From: Bacillus sp. AFS098217
GTDB taxonomy: Bacteria > Bacillota > Bacilli > Bacillales > Bacillaceae_G
Direction: 5' to 3'
Assembly (NCBI RefSeq): GCF_002551815.1
Contig: NZ_NVPR01000050.1
Span: forward strand, 1 to 49,273
DNA length: 49,273 nt
This document shows, in pieces, positions 20,089 to 29,951 of this stretch. Under the pieces are notes generated by a model. That model ran no database searches and was not told the DNA's origin. It worked only from the letters and a program-made list of their open reading frames with translations. Positions within the stretch are counted from its first letter, which is position 1. Every line of letters starts with the position of its first letter. A program made the position numbers and the translations under genes.

Positions 20089-20364
20089 TTAGAACAAGCC
20101 TTCTTCAGCTTTTACCTTTTCCTCGCGGACGACAGTATACATATTAGCTGCTTCTTCTTTTTTTGTTGTTTCTTTTAATTCATTTACTTTAACAGTTACT
20201 ACCTTCTGCCCAAAACGAATTGTTAATTCATCTTCCACTTTTACAACAGAACTTGCCTTTGCAGCTTGTCCATTAATTGAAATTCTCCCTTGATCAGCTA
20301 CTTCTTTTGCCAATGTTCTTCGTTTAATTAAACGTGATACTTTCAAAAACTTATCTAAACGCAT
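20089..20364 (-). CDS. rlbA: S4-domain RNA-binding protein RlbA (Hsp15-like)
   Basis: A 91-residue protein of the S4/HslR family (yabO in B. subtilis). Its S4 RNA-binding fold covers residues 1-60: [20 protein letters not shown], then [20 protein letters not shown]. By relation to E. coli Hsp15 it may bind stalled 50S subunits carrying peptidyl-tRNA. It follows yabN by 12 bases and is probably in the spoVB-yabN-rlbA unit. Confidence 0.92.
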   Translation of the reverse strand: MRLDKFLKVSRLIKRRTLAKEVADQGRISINGQAAKASSVVKVEDELTIRFGQKVVTVKVNELKETTKKEEAANMYTVVREEKVKAEEGLF

Positions 20365-20376
20365 TTTATTTCCCCC

Positions 20377-21840
20377 TTATCGTTTCTCTGTCCGTTTTGC
20401 TTCCTCCCACAGAACGTCCATTTGTTCTAATGTTAATTCCTGCATTTCTTTATTCATTTCAGCTACTTTTGCTTCCATGTATAAAAAGCGACCCATAAAT
20501 TTTTCATTTGTCATATGAAGCGCTTCCTCAGGATCCAATTTATAGTAGCGAGCTATATTCACAAAGGCAAATAATAAATCACCAAACTCGCCTAGCATTT
20601 TTTCTTTATCCATTTTCGCAACTTCTTGCTGGAATTCCTTCCACTCTTCTAATACTTTATCCATCATTGGTTGTACATCAACCCAATCAAAGCCAACTTT
20701 CCCAGCCTTTTTCTGAATTTCATGAGCACGCATTAATTGCGGTAAGCTTTTTGGAACTCCTGCTAGAACAGATTCTCTTGCATTCCCTTTTTCTTGCTTT
20801 TTAATCTCTTCCCAATTTGAAATAACTTCTTCTGCATTATCTACATCTATATCTCCAAATACATGTGGATGGCGGCGCACCATTTTTTCAGATAATGTTC
20901 GAATAATATCATCAATAGAGAACCATCCTTCATCCTCTCCAATTTGAGCATGGAGCATAACTTGTAATAATACATCACCGAGTTCTTCAATTAGATGATC
21001 ATCATCTTCTTCATCAATTGCCTCTAGTACTTCATACGCTTCCTCAATTAAATATTTCTTTAAAGACTGGTGTGTTTGCTTTTTATCCCACGGGCAACCA
21101 TTTGGTCCACGAAGCTCAGCGATAATTTCCCGAAGCACATCAAATTGCTGATATAAGGATGCACGTTCTACAACTGGCGGCACATACACACTCGTTAAGT
21201 TATTCAGTTCTGTTTCGTGATCCAACATATATAGTGGTACCTTTTTTACCTGTTCAAAAGATGTCCCCGCTGCTGTTACAATATACACCTCGTACTCGTC
21301 AGGTAACATTTCCATCAATGTTAATTTCACATCGGATGCAACGAACGCATCATATACTTGGCAAAAAATTAGATGTTGCCGTAATTCTAATTGCCCTCGT
21401 TCAAATGATGTAGCATCAATCAATTGAAATCCTTCGATTGGATCTATTTTCAAACTAGCAAACATTGGATCCAAGAAGCTTTGTCCACCTTCAATTCGAA
21501 CTTCAACCTGTGCATCTTTTCCTTTTTGTAAAAGCAACTGAACAGTCCTTTCCGCAACAAGCGGATGACCTGGTACAGCATAAATGATGTCTGCATCTTG
21601 TGCTTTTTCTAGTAATGTATTTGCAATTGTTTCATATACAATCTCAAATGTATCATGCGCTTCATATACAGCATCAAAAGCAGTATATTTAATTCCTTCT
21701 TTTTCTAATTCTTCTATAACCGGATGTTCCTTTGTTCGTACATACATGTGAGTTGCTTCTTTTATTTTCCGGTATACACCCATTGTTAACTGATCTAACT
21801 CACCAGCACCTAATCCTAAAACAGTAATTACTCCACTCAC
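20377..21840 (-). CDS. yabN: YabN: fused tetrapyrrole-methylase-like and MazG pyrophosphohydrolase domains
   Basis: A two-domain protein of 487 residues. Residues 1-220 resemble tetrapyrrole (uroporphyrin-III C/precorrin) methylases, with VITVLGLGAGELDQLT at the start and AVPGHPLVAERTV. Residues about 230-487 are MazG: GPNGCPWDKKQTHQSL, the metal-binding EELGDVLLQVMLH, and a second, similar EFGDLLFAFVNIA. MazG hydrolyses nucleoside triphosphates, including aberrant ones, to monophosphates. What the methylase part does here is unknown. It sits between the spoVB-like gene and rlbA with 12-base gaps. Confidence 0.94.
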   Translation of the reverse strand: MSGVITVLGLGAGELDQLTMGVYRKIKEATHMYVRTKEHPVIEELEKEGIKYTAFDAVYEAHDTFEIVYETIANTLLEKAQDADIIYAVPGHPLVAERTVQLLLQKGKDAQVEVRIEGGQSFLDPMFASLKIDPIEGFQLIDATSFERGQLELRQHLIFCQVYDAFVASDVKLTLMEMLPDEYEVYIVTAAGTSFEQVKKVPLYMLDHETELNNLTSVYVPPVVERASLYQQFDVLREIIAELRGPNGCPWDKKQTHQSLKKYLIEEAYEVLEAIDEEDDDHLIEELGDVLLQVMLHAQIGEDEGWFSIDDIIRTLSEKMVRRHPHVFGDIDVDNAEEVISNWEEIKKQEKGNARESVLAGVPKSLPQLMRAHEIQKKAGKVGFDWVDVQPMMDKVLEEWKEFQQEVAKMDKEKMLGEFGDLLFAFVNIARYYKLDPEEALHMTNEKFMGRFLYMEAKVAEMNKEMQELTLEQMDVLWEEAKRTEKR

Positions 21841-21852
21841 AATCCTTCACCC

Positions 21853-23451
21853 CTATCCGCTCTTTTTTAAAGAGTCCTTTACTTTGTCTCGCTTCATAAA
21901 AGTTCCTAATTCTTCTTTTGTAAAAACATGCATTTTCAAAATCAAGAATACATATATTAAACCGCCAATCACTACACCTAATAGTGCCTCAACTGTCGCC
22001 ATTCCTCTGTATCCTTCCTCAACTAATCCAACGCCTTCAGACATACGCATAAATATCATTAATATAAAAGTCATACCTAATCCACTGGCCATTACACCAA
22101 ATATATTTTGTTTATAAATGATTGGTTCTCCTACAACTCGAATAAGTAGTGCACTATTTAAAAAAGCAATGCCCATAAGTGCGATTAAAGTTGCAATCGC
22201 TGCCCCTGTTACACCAAAATGTGGCATTAGCATATGATTTAGCAGCAATTTTAAGCAACCTCCAAATATAACAAACAGGGCTGGCTTCAATGCTTGTCCC
22301 AATCCTTGTAAAATAGAAGCCGTTGTAATAGATAATGAACTAAATAAAATGGAGATAGCTAATATAGCTAGCACACTTGATCCATCACTATTTTCAAACA
22401 ACATAATATTTGTTGGCTTAATAATACAAGCTAATCCAAGTGCTGCTGCAGATCCAATTACAACTGTAATTTTCAACGCTAACTGCACCTTATCTCGAAT
22501 AAACGAATGATCTCCTCTTTCTTTCGCTGCCGTAATAATAGGAATAAGCGAAAGTGAAAATGAAGTCGTTATAACTGTACCGAGTTGCATTAAAGGGATA
22601 CTTCTATCATAAATACCTTTTAATACCTTTGCGGTTTCTGACTGTTCTCCCGCCTGAATAAGCAAAGTATAAAACGAAACTGAATCTGCCATTTGGATAA
22701 AAATTAATACTAAATTACTAACACAAATGGCTATCCCTTGCCAAAAAAGAACTCGAATTAGCTTTTTCTTATTTCTTATCCTTTTCCATCCTTGCAAGAA
22801 GATCGAACGAAAATCATGACGCATATACCATAAAAGCACAACGATACCAATAAACCCACCTGCAATCGATCCTAACATTGCTCCTGCACCAACCGTATAT
22901 AAATCAAACTCGTGAGCTATAAGGAACATTGACAAAAATACAATGATTGAAACACGAATTGTTTGTTCGATCACCTGTGAAATAGCTGTTGGCATCATAT
23001 TATTAAATCCTTGAAAATATCCTCTTGCTACAGATAAAAAAGGCATTAATAAAAATGAAAATGAAATAACCCGTAGCAACTTATCTAAATGCCCATCGCC
23101 CATGGCCGATGCAATCGTATGAGCACCAAAAAACAATATAAAAAAGCCTATACAACCGATACCTAATAAAAACCAAAAGGAAACACAAACAATCTCTTCC
23201 GCTTCTTTTGGCTTACCCTGCTCCAAACGTTCTGCCACCATTTTAGAAATAATAATCGGAAAGCCATAGGTAGCTAGAATTAAGCAAAATCCATAAAAGG
23301 GATAAATTTGTTGGTAAATATAAAACCCAACATCTCCTGCTATATTTTGATATGGAATACGGTAAAAAGCGCTTAATACCTTCGTAACAAAACTTGCAAT
23401 TGTTAATATGATAGCCCCACGCCAAAAGGCCTGATATTTCTTCGCTTCCAT
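21853..23451 (-). CDS. yabM: SpoVB-like polysaccharide/lipid flippase (YabM family)
   Basis: A 532-residue integral membrane protein with about fourteen hydrophobic segments, of the MOP flippase superfamily (MurJ, Wzx, SpoVB). The N-terminus reads FWRGAIILTIASFVTKVLSA, followed by the family pattern YRIPYQNIAGDVGFYIYQQI. Members flip lipid-linked sugar intermediates across the membrane. The B. subtilis gene at this locus is yabM; spoVB itself lies elsewhere, so a direct spoVB label would overreach. It heads a likely yabM-yabN-rlbA unit. Confidence 0.9.
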   Translation of the reverse strand: MEAKKYQAFWRGAIILTIASFVTKVLSAFYRIPYQNIAGDVGFYIYQQIYPFYGFCLILATYGFPIIISKMVAERLEQGKPKEAEEIVCVSFWFLLGIGCIGFFILFFGAHTIASAMGDGHLDKLLRVISFSFLLMPFLSVARGYFQGFNNMMPTAISQVIEQTIRVSIIVFLSMFLIAHEFDLYTVGAGAMLGSIAGGFIGIVVLLWYMRHDFRSIFLQGWKRIRNKKKLIRVLFWQGIAICVSNLVLIFIQMADSVSFYTLLIQAGEQSETAKVLKGIYDRSIPLMQLGTVITTSFSLSLIPIITAAKERGDHSFIRDKVQLALKITVVIGSAAALGLACIIKPTNIMLFENSDGSSVLAILAISILFSSLSITTASILQGLGQALKPALFVIFGGCLKLLLNHMLMPHFGVTGAAIATLIALMGIAFLNSALLIRVVGEPIIYKQNIFGVMASGLGMTFILMIFMRMSEGVGLVEEGYRGMATVEALLGVVIGGLIYVFLILKMHVFTKEELGTFMKRDKVKDSLKKSG

Positions 23452-23502
23452 ACAAAAAAACTCCTTTTTCTATTCTCACCCCTCGTATTATATCACAAAG
23501 AA

Positions 23503-23535
23503 AAAAGCAGGATTCCATTTCACTGTATCCTGTTT
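23503..23535 (-). other. Hairpin in the yabM upstream region
   Basis: On the minus strand CAGGAT and ATCCTG pair around a 13-base loop and are followed by a T-run, about 50 bases before the yabM ATG. It could be a second spoVT terminator or an attenuator in the yabM leader; nothing decides between them. Confidence 0.45.
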
Positions 23536-23614
23536 TTTGCAGGCAGTATCCCTATCCATAAAAGCCTGATTTGTGGGGACTAACAATCAGTATGAATAAA
23601 TCATTTCTTTGTTC

Positions 23615-23646
23615 AATGAAAAAAGGTAGCAAAGTGCTACCTTTTC
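23615..23646 (-). terminator. spoVT terminator
   Basis: Arms AAAGGTAGC (23622-23630) and GCTACCTTT (23636-23644) pair perfectly and are followed on the minus strand by a T-run, about 95 bases past the spoVT stop. Confidence 0.85.
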
Positions 23647-23741
23647 ACAAACATTAGTCCTATCTACAAATAAGAATCCCATTTTCTCATAAAAAAATAT
23701 CATAACTAAGAAAGATTGCTACTTATAAAAACTCTATTCCT

Positions 23742-24278
23742 CTACTGCTCCATTTGCTTCGCTAAAAAGCTTGCTGCAGTATTTACCGCTTTATGTTCTA
23801 CCTCGCTTATAATTGCATCTTTCGAAAAGATGATAACAGCTCCAATGGGGTCCCCATTTGCGACAATAGGACCGACCGTATAAGAGTTGACCTTTTCTGT
23901 TACTCCATCAATAATTGAAATTTCGCTTTCGTCTGTCATAATAACGGACTTCCGCTCTTCCATTGTCTTTTCAACTAAATCACCAACACTTTTATTTAAG
24001 TATTCTTTTTTAGATACTCCCGATACAGCGATAATGGAATCACGATCGCATACGAGTACATTATGCCCTAAGCTATCGTATAAAGCATCAGCATATTCTT
24101 TTGCGAAGTCACCTAATTCGCTAATTGGAGAATATTTTTTCAAAATCACTTCTCCATCGCGATCAACAAAAATTTCTAGTGGATCTCCTTCTCGAATACG
24201 TAAAGTTCTACGGATTTCTTTCGGAATTACCACCCTACCTAAATCATCAATTCGACGTACGATTCCAGTTGCTTTCAT
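23742..24278 (-). CDS. spoVT: Stage V sporulation protein T, forespore regulator
   Basis: AbrB-family transcription factor that tunes sigma-G genes in the forespore. The 178-residue protein has an N-terminal swapped-hairpin DNA-binding domain (residues 1-50, with GIVRRIDDLGRVVIPKEIRR and a second strand DPLEIFVDRDGEVILKKY) and a C-terminal GAF-like domain (about 56-178). It is a paralogue of AbrB, also present in this window. It has its own terminator and an upstream sequence like a sigma-G promoter. Confidence 0.97.
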   Translation of the reverse strand: MKATGIVRRIDDLGRVVIPKEIRRTLRIREGDPLEIFVDRDGEVILKKYSPISELGDFAKEYADALYDSLGHNVLVCDRDSIIAVSGVSKKEYLNKSVGDLVEKTMEERKSVIMTDESEISIIDGVTEKVNSYTVGPIVANGDPIGAVIIFSKDAIISEVEHKAVNTAASFLAKQMEQ

Positions 24279-24302
24279 TCTAATGCTGCCTCACTTTCTA
24301 CT

Positions 24303-24332
24303 GATGATGAAAGTGGTGAATTTACCTGTTCA
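24303..24332 (-). promoter_or_regulatory. Possible sigma-G promoter of spoVT
   Basis: On the minus strand TGAACA (24327-24332) and CATCATC (24303-24309) are 17 bases apart. The -35 fits the sigma-G TGAATA; the -10 only partly fits CATACTA. B. subtilis spoVT is sigma-G dependent, which is why the site is listed. Confidence 0.35.
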
Positions 24333-24413
24333 TGTAAAAATCACCAACTGTTAAACATAGTATTTTACACATTAGTTCTTCTATGCACGCCGAATTGGAT
24401 TTTTTATTTTGTT

Positions 24414-27400
24414 TTAAGCATTTATTACTTCTTTTTTTACGTCTGGCAGGCCTTTTAATAAATTTTCAGCAATCGTTAACCATTTTGATGTCTCTAATCC
24501 ATTCGTTTTCATAACAATTTTCAAACGAGAACCTTCCATACCAAGACCAATCATGCGACCAAAGCTATTCCCGAGCATAAATAGTTTTCCGCCATCAATA
24601 TTTTGGCTTGCTTGTTCTGAGAATAAGAATGTAACTTCAAATTTCGTTTGTTTAATTAACTCAATTTGTTCTTTCGTTGCCAGCACCTTAATATTCGCAA
24701 TTTGCAATAGATATCCAACCTCTTGTGGATAATCACCAAATCGATCGATTATCTCTTCTTGCAACTCTTCAATGTCCTCAATTGTAGAAACACCTCTAAA
24801 TTGTTTGTACATCATAATTTTTTGTTTACTATCTGAAATATAAGCATCTGGCAAGTATGCATCCACTTCTAAATCAATTTCAACATCAATCGTATTCTCA
24901 ATTCCTTGCGTTCCCTTACGTTGTTCAATTGCATCTTTTAACATTTGTGAATATAAATCAAATCCGACGGAATCAATAAATCCATGTTGCTCAGCTCCTA
25001 ACAAGTTACCAGCACCACGAATGGATAAATCTCGCATCGCAATTTTAAATCCTGATCCAAGTTCTGTAAATTCCTTAATTGCTTGTAAACGTTTCTCAGC
25101 AACTTCTGATAACACCTTATCACGCTTATATGCAAAATATGCATAAGCAACGCGATTTGAACGTCCCACGCGCCCACGAAGCTGATACAATTGCGATAAT
25201 CCCATACGATCCGCATCAAATACAATTAATGTATTTACATTTGGAATATCAACACCTGTTTCGATAATCGTTGTACTCACAAGAACATCATGCTGTCCCT
25301 CTAAAAACGATAGCATAACAGATTCTAGCTCACTCTCGTTCATTTTTCCATGCGCATACGTCACACGTGCATCTGGAACTAACATGGAGATTTCGTCTGC
25401 TTTTCTTTCAATGTCTTCCACACGATTATATAAGAAGTAAACTTGACCACCTCTTGCAAGTTCTCTTTCTATCGCTTCTCGAATTAATCCTGGATTATAC
25501 TCAACTACATATGTTTGGACTGGGAAACGATTTTCTGGTGGTGTCTCAATAACAGATAAATCTCGTACACCAAGCATAGACATATGAAGCGTACGCGGAA
25601 TCGGTGTTGCAGTTAATGTTAATACATCCACATTCGCTTTCAATTGTTTAATCTTTTCTTTATGCGTAACACCAAATCGTTGTTCCTCATCAATAATAAG
25701 TAGACCTAGATCTTTATACGTTACATCTTTAGATAAAATACGGTGCGTTCCAATAACAATATCAACTGTTCCATCTTTCAAACCTTTAATCGTTTCATTT
25801 TGTTGTTTTCTAGTACGGAACCTGCTTAACAATCCAATATTAATTGGATAGTCTTGAAAACGCTCTCGAATTGTTTCATAGTGTTGTTGCGCAAGAATTG
25901 TTGTCGGTACTAAAATCGCAACTTGCTTTTCATCCATAATCGCTTTAAATGCTGCACGAATAGCCACTTCCGTTTTTCCATATCCAACATCACCACAAAG
26001 AAGCCGATCCATTGGGCGTCCACGTTCCATATCTTTCTTAATTTCTTCAATAGAACGCAATTGATCCTCTGTTTCTTGATATGGGAAAGATGATTCGAAC
26101 TCCTGTTGCTCTGCAGTATCCGGTGTATATGCATATCCTTTTGAAGCTTCACGTTCTGCATATAGTTTAATTAAATCATCCGCAATATCTTGTACAGATT
26201 TTTCTACTTTTGCTTTTACCTTTTTCCAATCATTACCACCGAGTTTATAAACTTTCGGATCTTTTCCTTCTGAACCTACATATTTTTGCACTTGGTCAAT
26301 TTGTTCAATTGGAACATATAACTTATCGTTACCTTGATATTTAATGTTCAAGTAATCTTTATGGACACCATTAATTTCTAACGTTTCAATTCCTAGGAAT
26401 TTACCGATACCATGATTTACATGAACAACGTAGTCTCCAACCTTTAATTCCGAATAACTTTTAATTCGCTCTGCATTCGATAGTTTTTGCTTACGCTGTG
26501 ATTTTTTTACCTTTTTATGAAAAAGCTCTTTCTCTGTAATAACAACAAGTTTTTGCATTGGCATTTCAAATCCTGCATGCAAATCACCTACAGCAATTTG
26601 CAGGCGCCCAGGGAGTAATATATCTGTAGATTCTACAATATCTGCTTCAATATCATAATCACTTAAAATATGTTGTAATTTCTTTGCACGTTCTTCATCC
26701 GTTCCAAGTACAACCGTTGTAAAATGTCCCTCATTCCATCTATCAATTTCGGTTTTTAACAGCTGCATTTGTCCATGGAAATCCTGCATTGTTTTACACG
26801 TTACATTTACAATATTTTGCGGGTGTGTATGTGCAATGTGACGTAGAAACAATGTTAAATACACAAAACTTCTTTTTTTATGGTGTAGGAACTCTTCAAA
26901 TGAGTGAGAGAACACTAAATCTTGAATAATTGCCCCTTCACTGAGAAGTGATGTATACCATTCTGCTTCTTCCGTTTCAAGATGTGATGCAGTCTCTTGA
27001 ATACGAGAAATCTCATCTAAAATAACCACGCTGTTTTCAGGTAAATAATCTATTAGACTAGCGGGTTTTTTGTAGAAGATAGATAAATATTTAAACATTT
27101 GCTCGATGCTCTGACCATTTTTTAATATTTCTATCTCATGACTAACCGTTTCAAGTACCGCTGTCTTAATTTTGTCATCAGAGAGCTTTTGTATCGTCTT
27201 CCTTAAACCTTTTTCAAGACTCTCTATCCCTGAACTTAGTTCTTCTCCCGAAAATAGAAACTCTGTTGCAGGACCAAATTTAACGCTTTCCTTTTTATCT
27301 TGAGAGCGTTGTTCTTCTACATCAAATAATCGAATAGAATCTACCTCTGTATCAAAAAATTCAATACGAAACGGTAGTTCTTCAGTTAATGGATAAATAT

Positions 27401-27944
27401 CCAATATCCCTCCGCGTAAACTAAACTCTCCTGGAGCCTCTACCATCGACTTACGCTCATAACCAATATGATGTAATGTATGGAGCAGTGCATCTAAATC
27501 AATCTCTTGCCCTAGACTGATTTCAATTTGCTTTTGCTTCCATAATTCTTTTATTGGTAAAAATCTACGTAGTCCAGCAACGGGGACAACAATGATACCA
27601 TTCTCTCCCATGGCTAAACGATTTAATACTTCGATACGTTGCGCCTTAAGTTCAGGGCTGGCAACCCCAATCTCCGACGCAATTAATTCATTAACTGGAT
27701 ATAGCCACACATCTTTTTCACCAAGCAGTGATACTAAATCTTCATATACTTTTTGTGCTTGATATAAATTGTGTGTCACAATAAGCTGTGACTGCTTTGT
27801 TTTTTTATATAAAGCGGCCATTAATAAAGAACGAGAAGAGGTTGCCATCCCTGATACGAGTTGCTCCTTTAGCCCTTCTTCTAAACCATTTATAATGGAT
27901 TGAATTTCTTTATTTTTATAAAATTGCTCTAATAACCCTATCAT
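24414..27944 (-). CDS. mfd: Transcription-repair coupling factor
   Basis: Translocase that removes RNA polymerase stalled at DNA damage and recruits UvrA. The 1176-residue protein has the UvrB-homology domain at the N-terminus (FSLRGGILDIYP), the RNA-polymerase-interaction domain in the middle (KVGDYVVHVNHGIGKFLGIE), a RecG-like SF2 helicase with Walker A CGDVGYGKTEVA near residue 650 and Walker B IIDEEQRFG, and the C-terminal TRCF domain. The ATG at 27942-27944 follows GAGGAG by about 9 bases; the 30 extra upstream codons look non-coding and overlap the fin terminator. Confidence 0.97.
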   Translation of the reverse strand: MIGLLEQFYKNKEIQSIINGLEEGLKEQLVSGMATSSRSLLMAALYKKTKQSQLIVTHNLYQAQKVYEDLVSLLGEKDVWLYPVNELIASEIGVASPELKAQRIEVLNRLAMGENGIIVVPVAGLRRFLPIKELWKQKQIEISLGQEIDLDALLHTLHHIGYERKSMVEAPGEFSLRGGILDIYPLTEELPFRIEFFDTEVDSIRLFDVEEQRSQDKKESVKFGPATEFLFSGEELSSGIESLEKGLRKTIQKLSDDKIKTAVLETVSHEIEILKNGQSIEQMFKYLSIFYKKPASLIDYLPENSVVILDEISRIQETASHLETEEAEWYTSLLSEGAIIQDLVFSHSFEEFLHHKKRSFVYLTLFLRHIAHTHPQNIVNVTCKTMQDFHGQMQLLKTEIDRWNEGHFTTVVLGTDEERAKKLQHILSDYDIEADIVESTDILLPGRLQIAVGDLHAGFEMPMQKLVVITEKELFHKKVKKSQRKQKLSNAERIKSYSELKVGDYVVHVNHGIGKFLGIETLEINGVHKDYLNIKYQGNDKLYVPIEQIDQVQKYVGSEGKDPKVYKLGGNDWKKVKAKVEKSVQDIADDLIKLYAEREASKGYAYTPDTAEQQEFESSFPYQETEDQLRSIEEIKKDMERGRPMDRLLCGDVGYGKTEVAIRAAFKAIMDEKQVAILVPTTILAQQHYETIRERFQDYPINIGLLSRFRTRKQQNETIKGLKDGTVDIVIGTHRILSKDVTYKDLGLLIIDEEQRFGVTHKEKIKQLKANVDVLTLTATPIPRTLHMSMLGVRDLSVIETPPENRFPVQTYVVEYNPGLIREAIERELARGGQVYFLYNRVEDIERKADEISMLVPDARVTYAHGKMNESELESVMLSFLEGQHDVLVSTTIIETGVDIPNVNTLIVFDADRMGLSQLYQLRGRVGRSNRVAYAYFAYKRDKVLSEVAEKRLQAIKEFTELGSGFKIAMRDLSIRGAGNLLGAEQHGFIDSVGFDLYSQMLKDAIEQRKGTQGIENTIDVEIDLEVDAYLPDAYISDSKQKIMMYKQFRGVSTIEDIEELQEEIIDRFGDYPQEVGYLLQIANIKVLATKEQIELIKQTKFEVTFLFSEQASQNIDGGKLFMLGNSFGRMIGLGMEGSRLKIVMKTNGLETSKWLTIAENLLKGLPDVKKEVINA

Positions 27945-28007
27945 TTTCAAAACTCCTCTCAACATAAAGAGCAAGTTAATATTATTTTTATGCAAATATT
28001 TTGGAAA

Positions 28008-28042
28008 AAGAAAACAGAAAAATGCTTTGGGCATGCCAAAGC
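28008..28042 (-). terminator. fin terminator
   Basis: Arms GCTTTGG (28024-28030) and CCAAAGC (28036-28042) pair perfectly and are followed on the minus strand by ATTTTTC, 9 bases past the fin stop. Confidence 0.8.
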
Positions 28043-28051
28043 GACAACATT

Positions 28052-28276
28052 TTATTGCAGAAATTTTTCATATTCATAGTACTCAGGATAAGATGCGAGC
28101 GTTTCTTGGCACGATTCACAAATTGTTTTTATATATATATTTCCATTTTCATGAAAACGAATCATATCCAATTTTTCTTGCTCTGTTAGTTGAAACAAAA
28201 CGTTGCTATATACTTTTTCTGCGGTAATGGAACCTACGTTACATCCACAATGCCTACAATAATAATGTCCTTCCAT
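28052..28276 (-). CDS. fin: Anti-sigma-F factor Fin
   Basis: Small zinc-binding protein (yabK in B. subtilis) that inhibits sigma-F late in forespore development and helps the switch to sigma-G. The 74-residue protein has two zinc-ribbon-like pairs, CRHC(GC) at residues 7-12 and CESC at 53-56, and the conserved ASYPEYYEYEKFLQ tail. TAGGAGG precedes the ATG closely. It lies between pth and mfd, as in B. subtilis, and carries a recognisable sigma-G-type promoter. Confidence 0.93.
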   Translation of the reverse strand: MEGHYYCRHCGCNVGSITAEKVYSNVLFQLTEQEKLDMIRFHENGNIYIKTICESCQETLASYPEYYEYEKFLQ

Positions 28277-28304
28277 ACTATCCTCCTAAGTATACAATTA
28301 TTAT

Positions 28305-28335
28305 TAGTATGGATAAAAACATTATAAAATATTCC
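28305..28335 (-). promoter_or_regulatory. Sigma-G-type promoter of fin
   Basis: On the minus strand GGAATA (28330-28335) and CATACTA (28305-28311) are 18 bases apart. The -10 is an exact sigma-G consensus and the -35 differs from TGAATA by one base. In B. subtilis fin is read by sigma-F and sigma-G, which fits. Confidence 0.7.
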
Positions 28336-28346
28336 AGTTTGTGAGA

Positions 28347-28907
28347 TTAACTATTAAAAGTATTCATAATTTGAAGAAACGGTTTCTTTAACCACTCTTC
28401 ACATGCATCCGCAGCGTTTTCAATGGAATGATTCACATCAGGCATTTCTTCTGCTGTAAAACGCCCTAATACATAATCCACTACCTTCATACCATTTTTC
28501 GGACGATCAATACCCATACGAATACGCTGAAATTCTTGCGTTCCTAAATGAGTAATTGTTGACTTTACACCATTATGTCCGCCTGCACTACCTTTCATAC
28601 GAAGACGTAATTTACCTACAGGAATATCCAGGTCATCATACATGACAACAAAGTCTTCCACATCAATTTTATAATAATCCATGAGAGGACGAATACTTTC
28701 CCCAGATAAATTCATGTACGTAAGTGGCTTTAGTAAAATTACTTTCTCTCCATTAACAAATCCTGCTCCAAATAAACCTTTAAACTTTTGTTCATTTAAA
28801 GAAATATTCCATCGCTTTGCAAGTTCATCAATCGCCATAAATCCGATATTATGCCTTGTTAATTCATATTCTCTACCTGGGTTCCCAAGTCCTACTATTA
28901 ATTTCAT
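28347..28907 (-). CDS. pth: Peptidyl-tRNA hydrolase
   Basis: Releases peptides from peptidyl-tRNAs that dropped off ribosomes; essential (spoVC in B. subtilis, first found as a sporulation mutation). The 186-residue protein has the active-site set: Asn9 in VGLGNPG, His19 in TRHNIGF, the central Asp in [14 protein letters not shown], and [11 protein letters not shown]. Unlike in B. subtilis, the next gene upstream is prs with no ctc in between; a terminator fills that 72-base gap. Confidence 0.97.
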   Translation of the reverse strand: MKLIVGLGNPGREYELTRHNIGFMAIDELAKRWNISLNEQKFKGLFGAGFVNGEKVILLKPLTYMNLSGESIRPLMDYYKIDVEDFVVMYDDLDIPVGKLRLRMKGSAGGHNGVKSTITHLGTQEFQRIRMGIDRPKNGMKVVDYVLGRFTAEEMPDVNHSIENAADACEEWLKKPFLQIMNTFNS

Positions 28908-28935
28908 TCTTGTACCACTACTTTCTTTTTACGAT

Positions 28936-28967
28936 ACGAAAAGACGTAACCAAATTTGGTTACGTCT
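28936..28967 (-). terminator. prs terminator (26-bp perfect palindrome)
   Basis: Positions 28942-28967 are a perfect 26-base palindrome (AGACGTAACCAAA and its complement with no separate loop), followed on the minus strand by TTTTC. It ends the glmU-prs unit 12 bases past the prs stop. Confidence 0.88.
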
Positions 28968-28979
28968 CATTCTATCCAA

Positions 28980-29933
28980 TTAATTGAATAACACACTTAC
29001 AGATTCTTCTTCATAAACGCGAATAATTGCTTCCCCGATTAATGGAGCAACAGAAAGCTCGTGTACTTTATCAATTTTCTTCTCTTCTGGTAATACGATA
29101 GAGTTCGTTACAACTAACTCTTTAATATTTGAATTTTGAATACGCTCAATTGCTGGACCAGATAGAACTGGGTGTGTACAGCAAGCATATACTTCAGAAG
29201 CACCGTTCTCAACAAGAGCATTTGCCGCTAATGTAATTGTACCAGCTGTATCAATGATGTCATCAATTAAAATTGCTGTCTTACCTTCGATATTACCGAT
29301 AATATTCATTACCTCTGCTACGTTCGGACGCGGACGACGTTTATCAATAATAGCGATTGGTGCTTTTAGGCGGTCTGCCATCTTTCTTGCACGTGTTACA
29401 CCACCATGGTCAGGAGATACGATTACGATATCTTTAAGGCCTTTTGTCTCAAAGTAATCAGAAAGAATCGGTACACCCATTAAGTGGTCGATTGGGATAT
29501 CAAAGAACCCTTGAATTTGTGGAGCATGTAAATCTAGAGTGATTACACGAGTTGCACCTGCTGTTTCAAGCAAGTTTGCTACAAGCTTTGATGTAATTGG
29601 TTCACGAGAACGCGCTTTACGGTCTTGACGCGCATAACCATAATAAGGAATAACAATGTTAATTGTTTTTGCAGATGCACGTTTTAATGCATCAATCATA
29701 ATAAGTAATTCCATGATATGTTCGTTTACTGGAAAGCTTGTAGATTGAATAATGAATACATCGCAACCACGAATACTTTCTTCAATGTTAATTTGAACTT
29801 CTCCATCACTAAAACGGTCAACAGAACATTTCCCTAACCCTACTCCAATATGCTTTGCAATTTGCTCAGCAAGTTCCTTATTAGAGTTTAAAGAGAATAC
29901 TTTCAAATTAGAATTTAGATATTGAGTCGACAT
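28980..29933 (-). CDS. prs: Ribose-phosphate pyrophosphokinase
   Basis: Makes PRPP from ribose 5-phosphate and ATP; PRPP feeds purine, pyrimidine, His and Trp synthesis, and is the ligand of PurR, also encoded in this window. The 317-residue class I enzyme shows the ATP region [23 protein letters not shown], the signature [20 protein letters not shown], the flexible-loop DKRRPRPN and the PRPP loop [11 protein letters not shown]. It starts 18 bases after glmU, and the two are probably co-transcribed. Confidence 0.98.
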   Translation of the reverse strand: MSTQYLNSNLKVFSLNSNKELAEQIAKHIGVGLGKCSVDRFSDGEVQINIEESIRGCDVFIIQSTSFPVNEHIMELLIMIDALKRASAKTINIVIPYYGYARQDRKARSREPITSKLVANLLETAGATRVITLDLHAPQIQGFFDIPIDHLMGVPILSDYFETKGLKDIVIVSPDHGGVTRARKMADRLKAPIAIIDKRRPRPNVAEVMNIIGNIEGKTAILIDDIIDTAGTITLAANALVENGASEVYACCTHPVLSGPAIERIQNSNIKELVVTNSIVLPEEKKIDKVHELSVAPLIGEAIIRVYEEESVSVLFN

Positions 29934-29951
29934 CTAGATTAACCCTCCACA

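Noticed and set aside
24998-25225. 75-codon minus-strand frame inside mfd
   Set aside because: It overlaps the helicase region of mfd in another frame and shows no recognisable motif or start signal.
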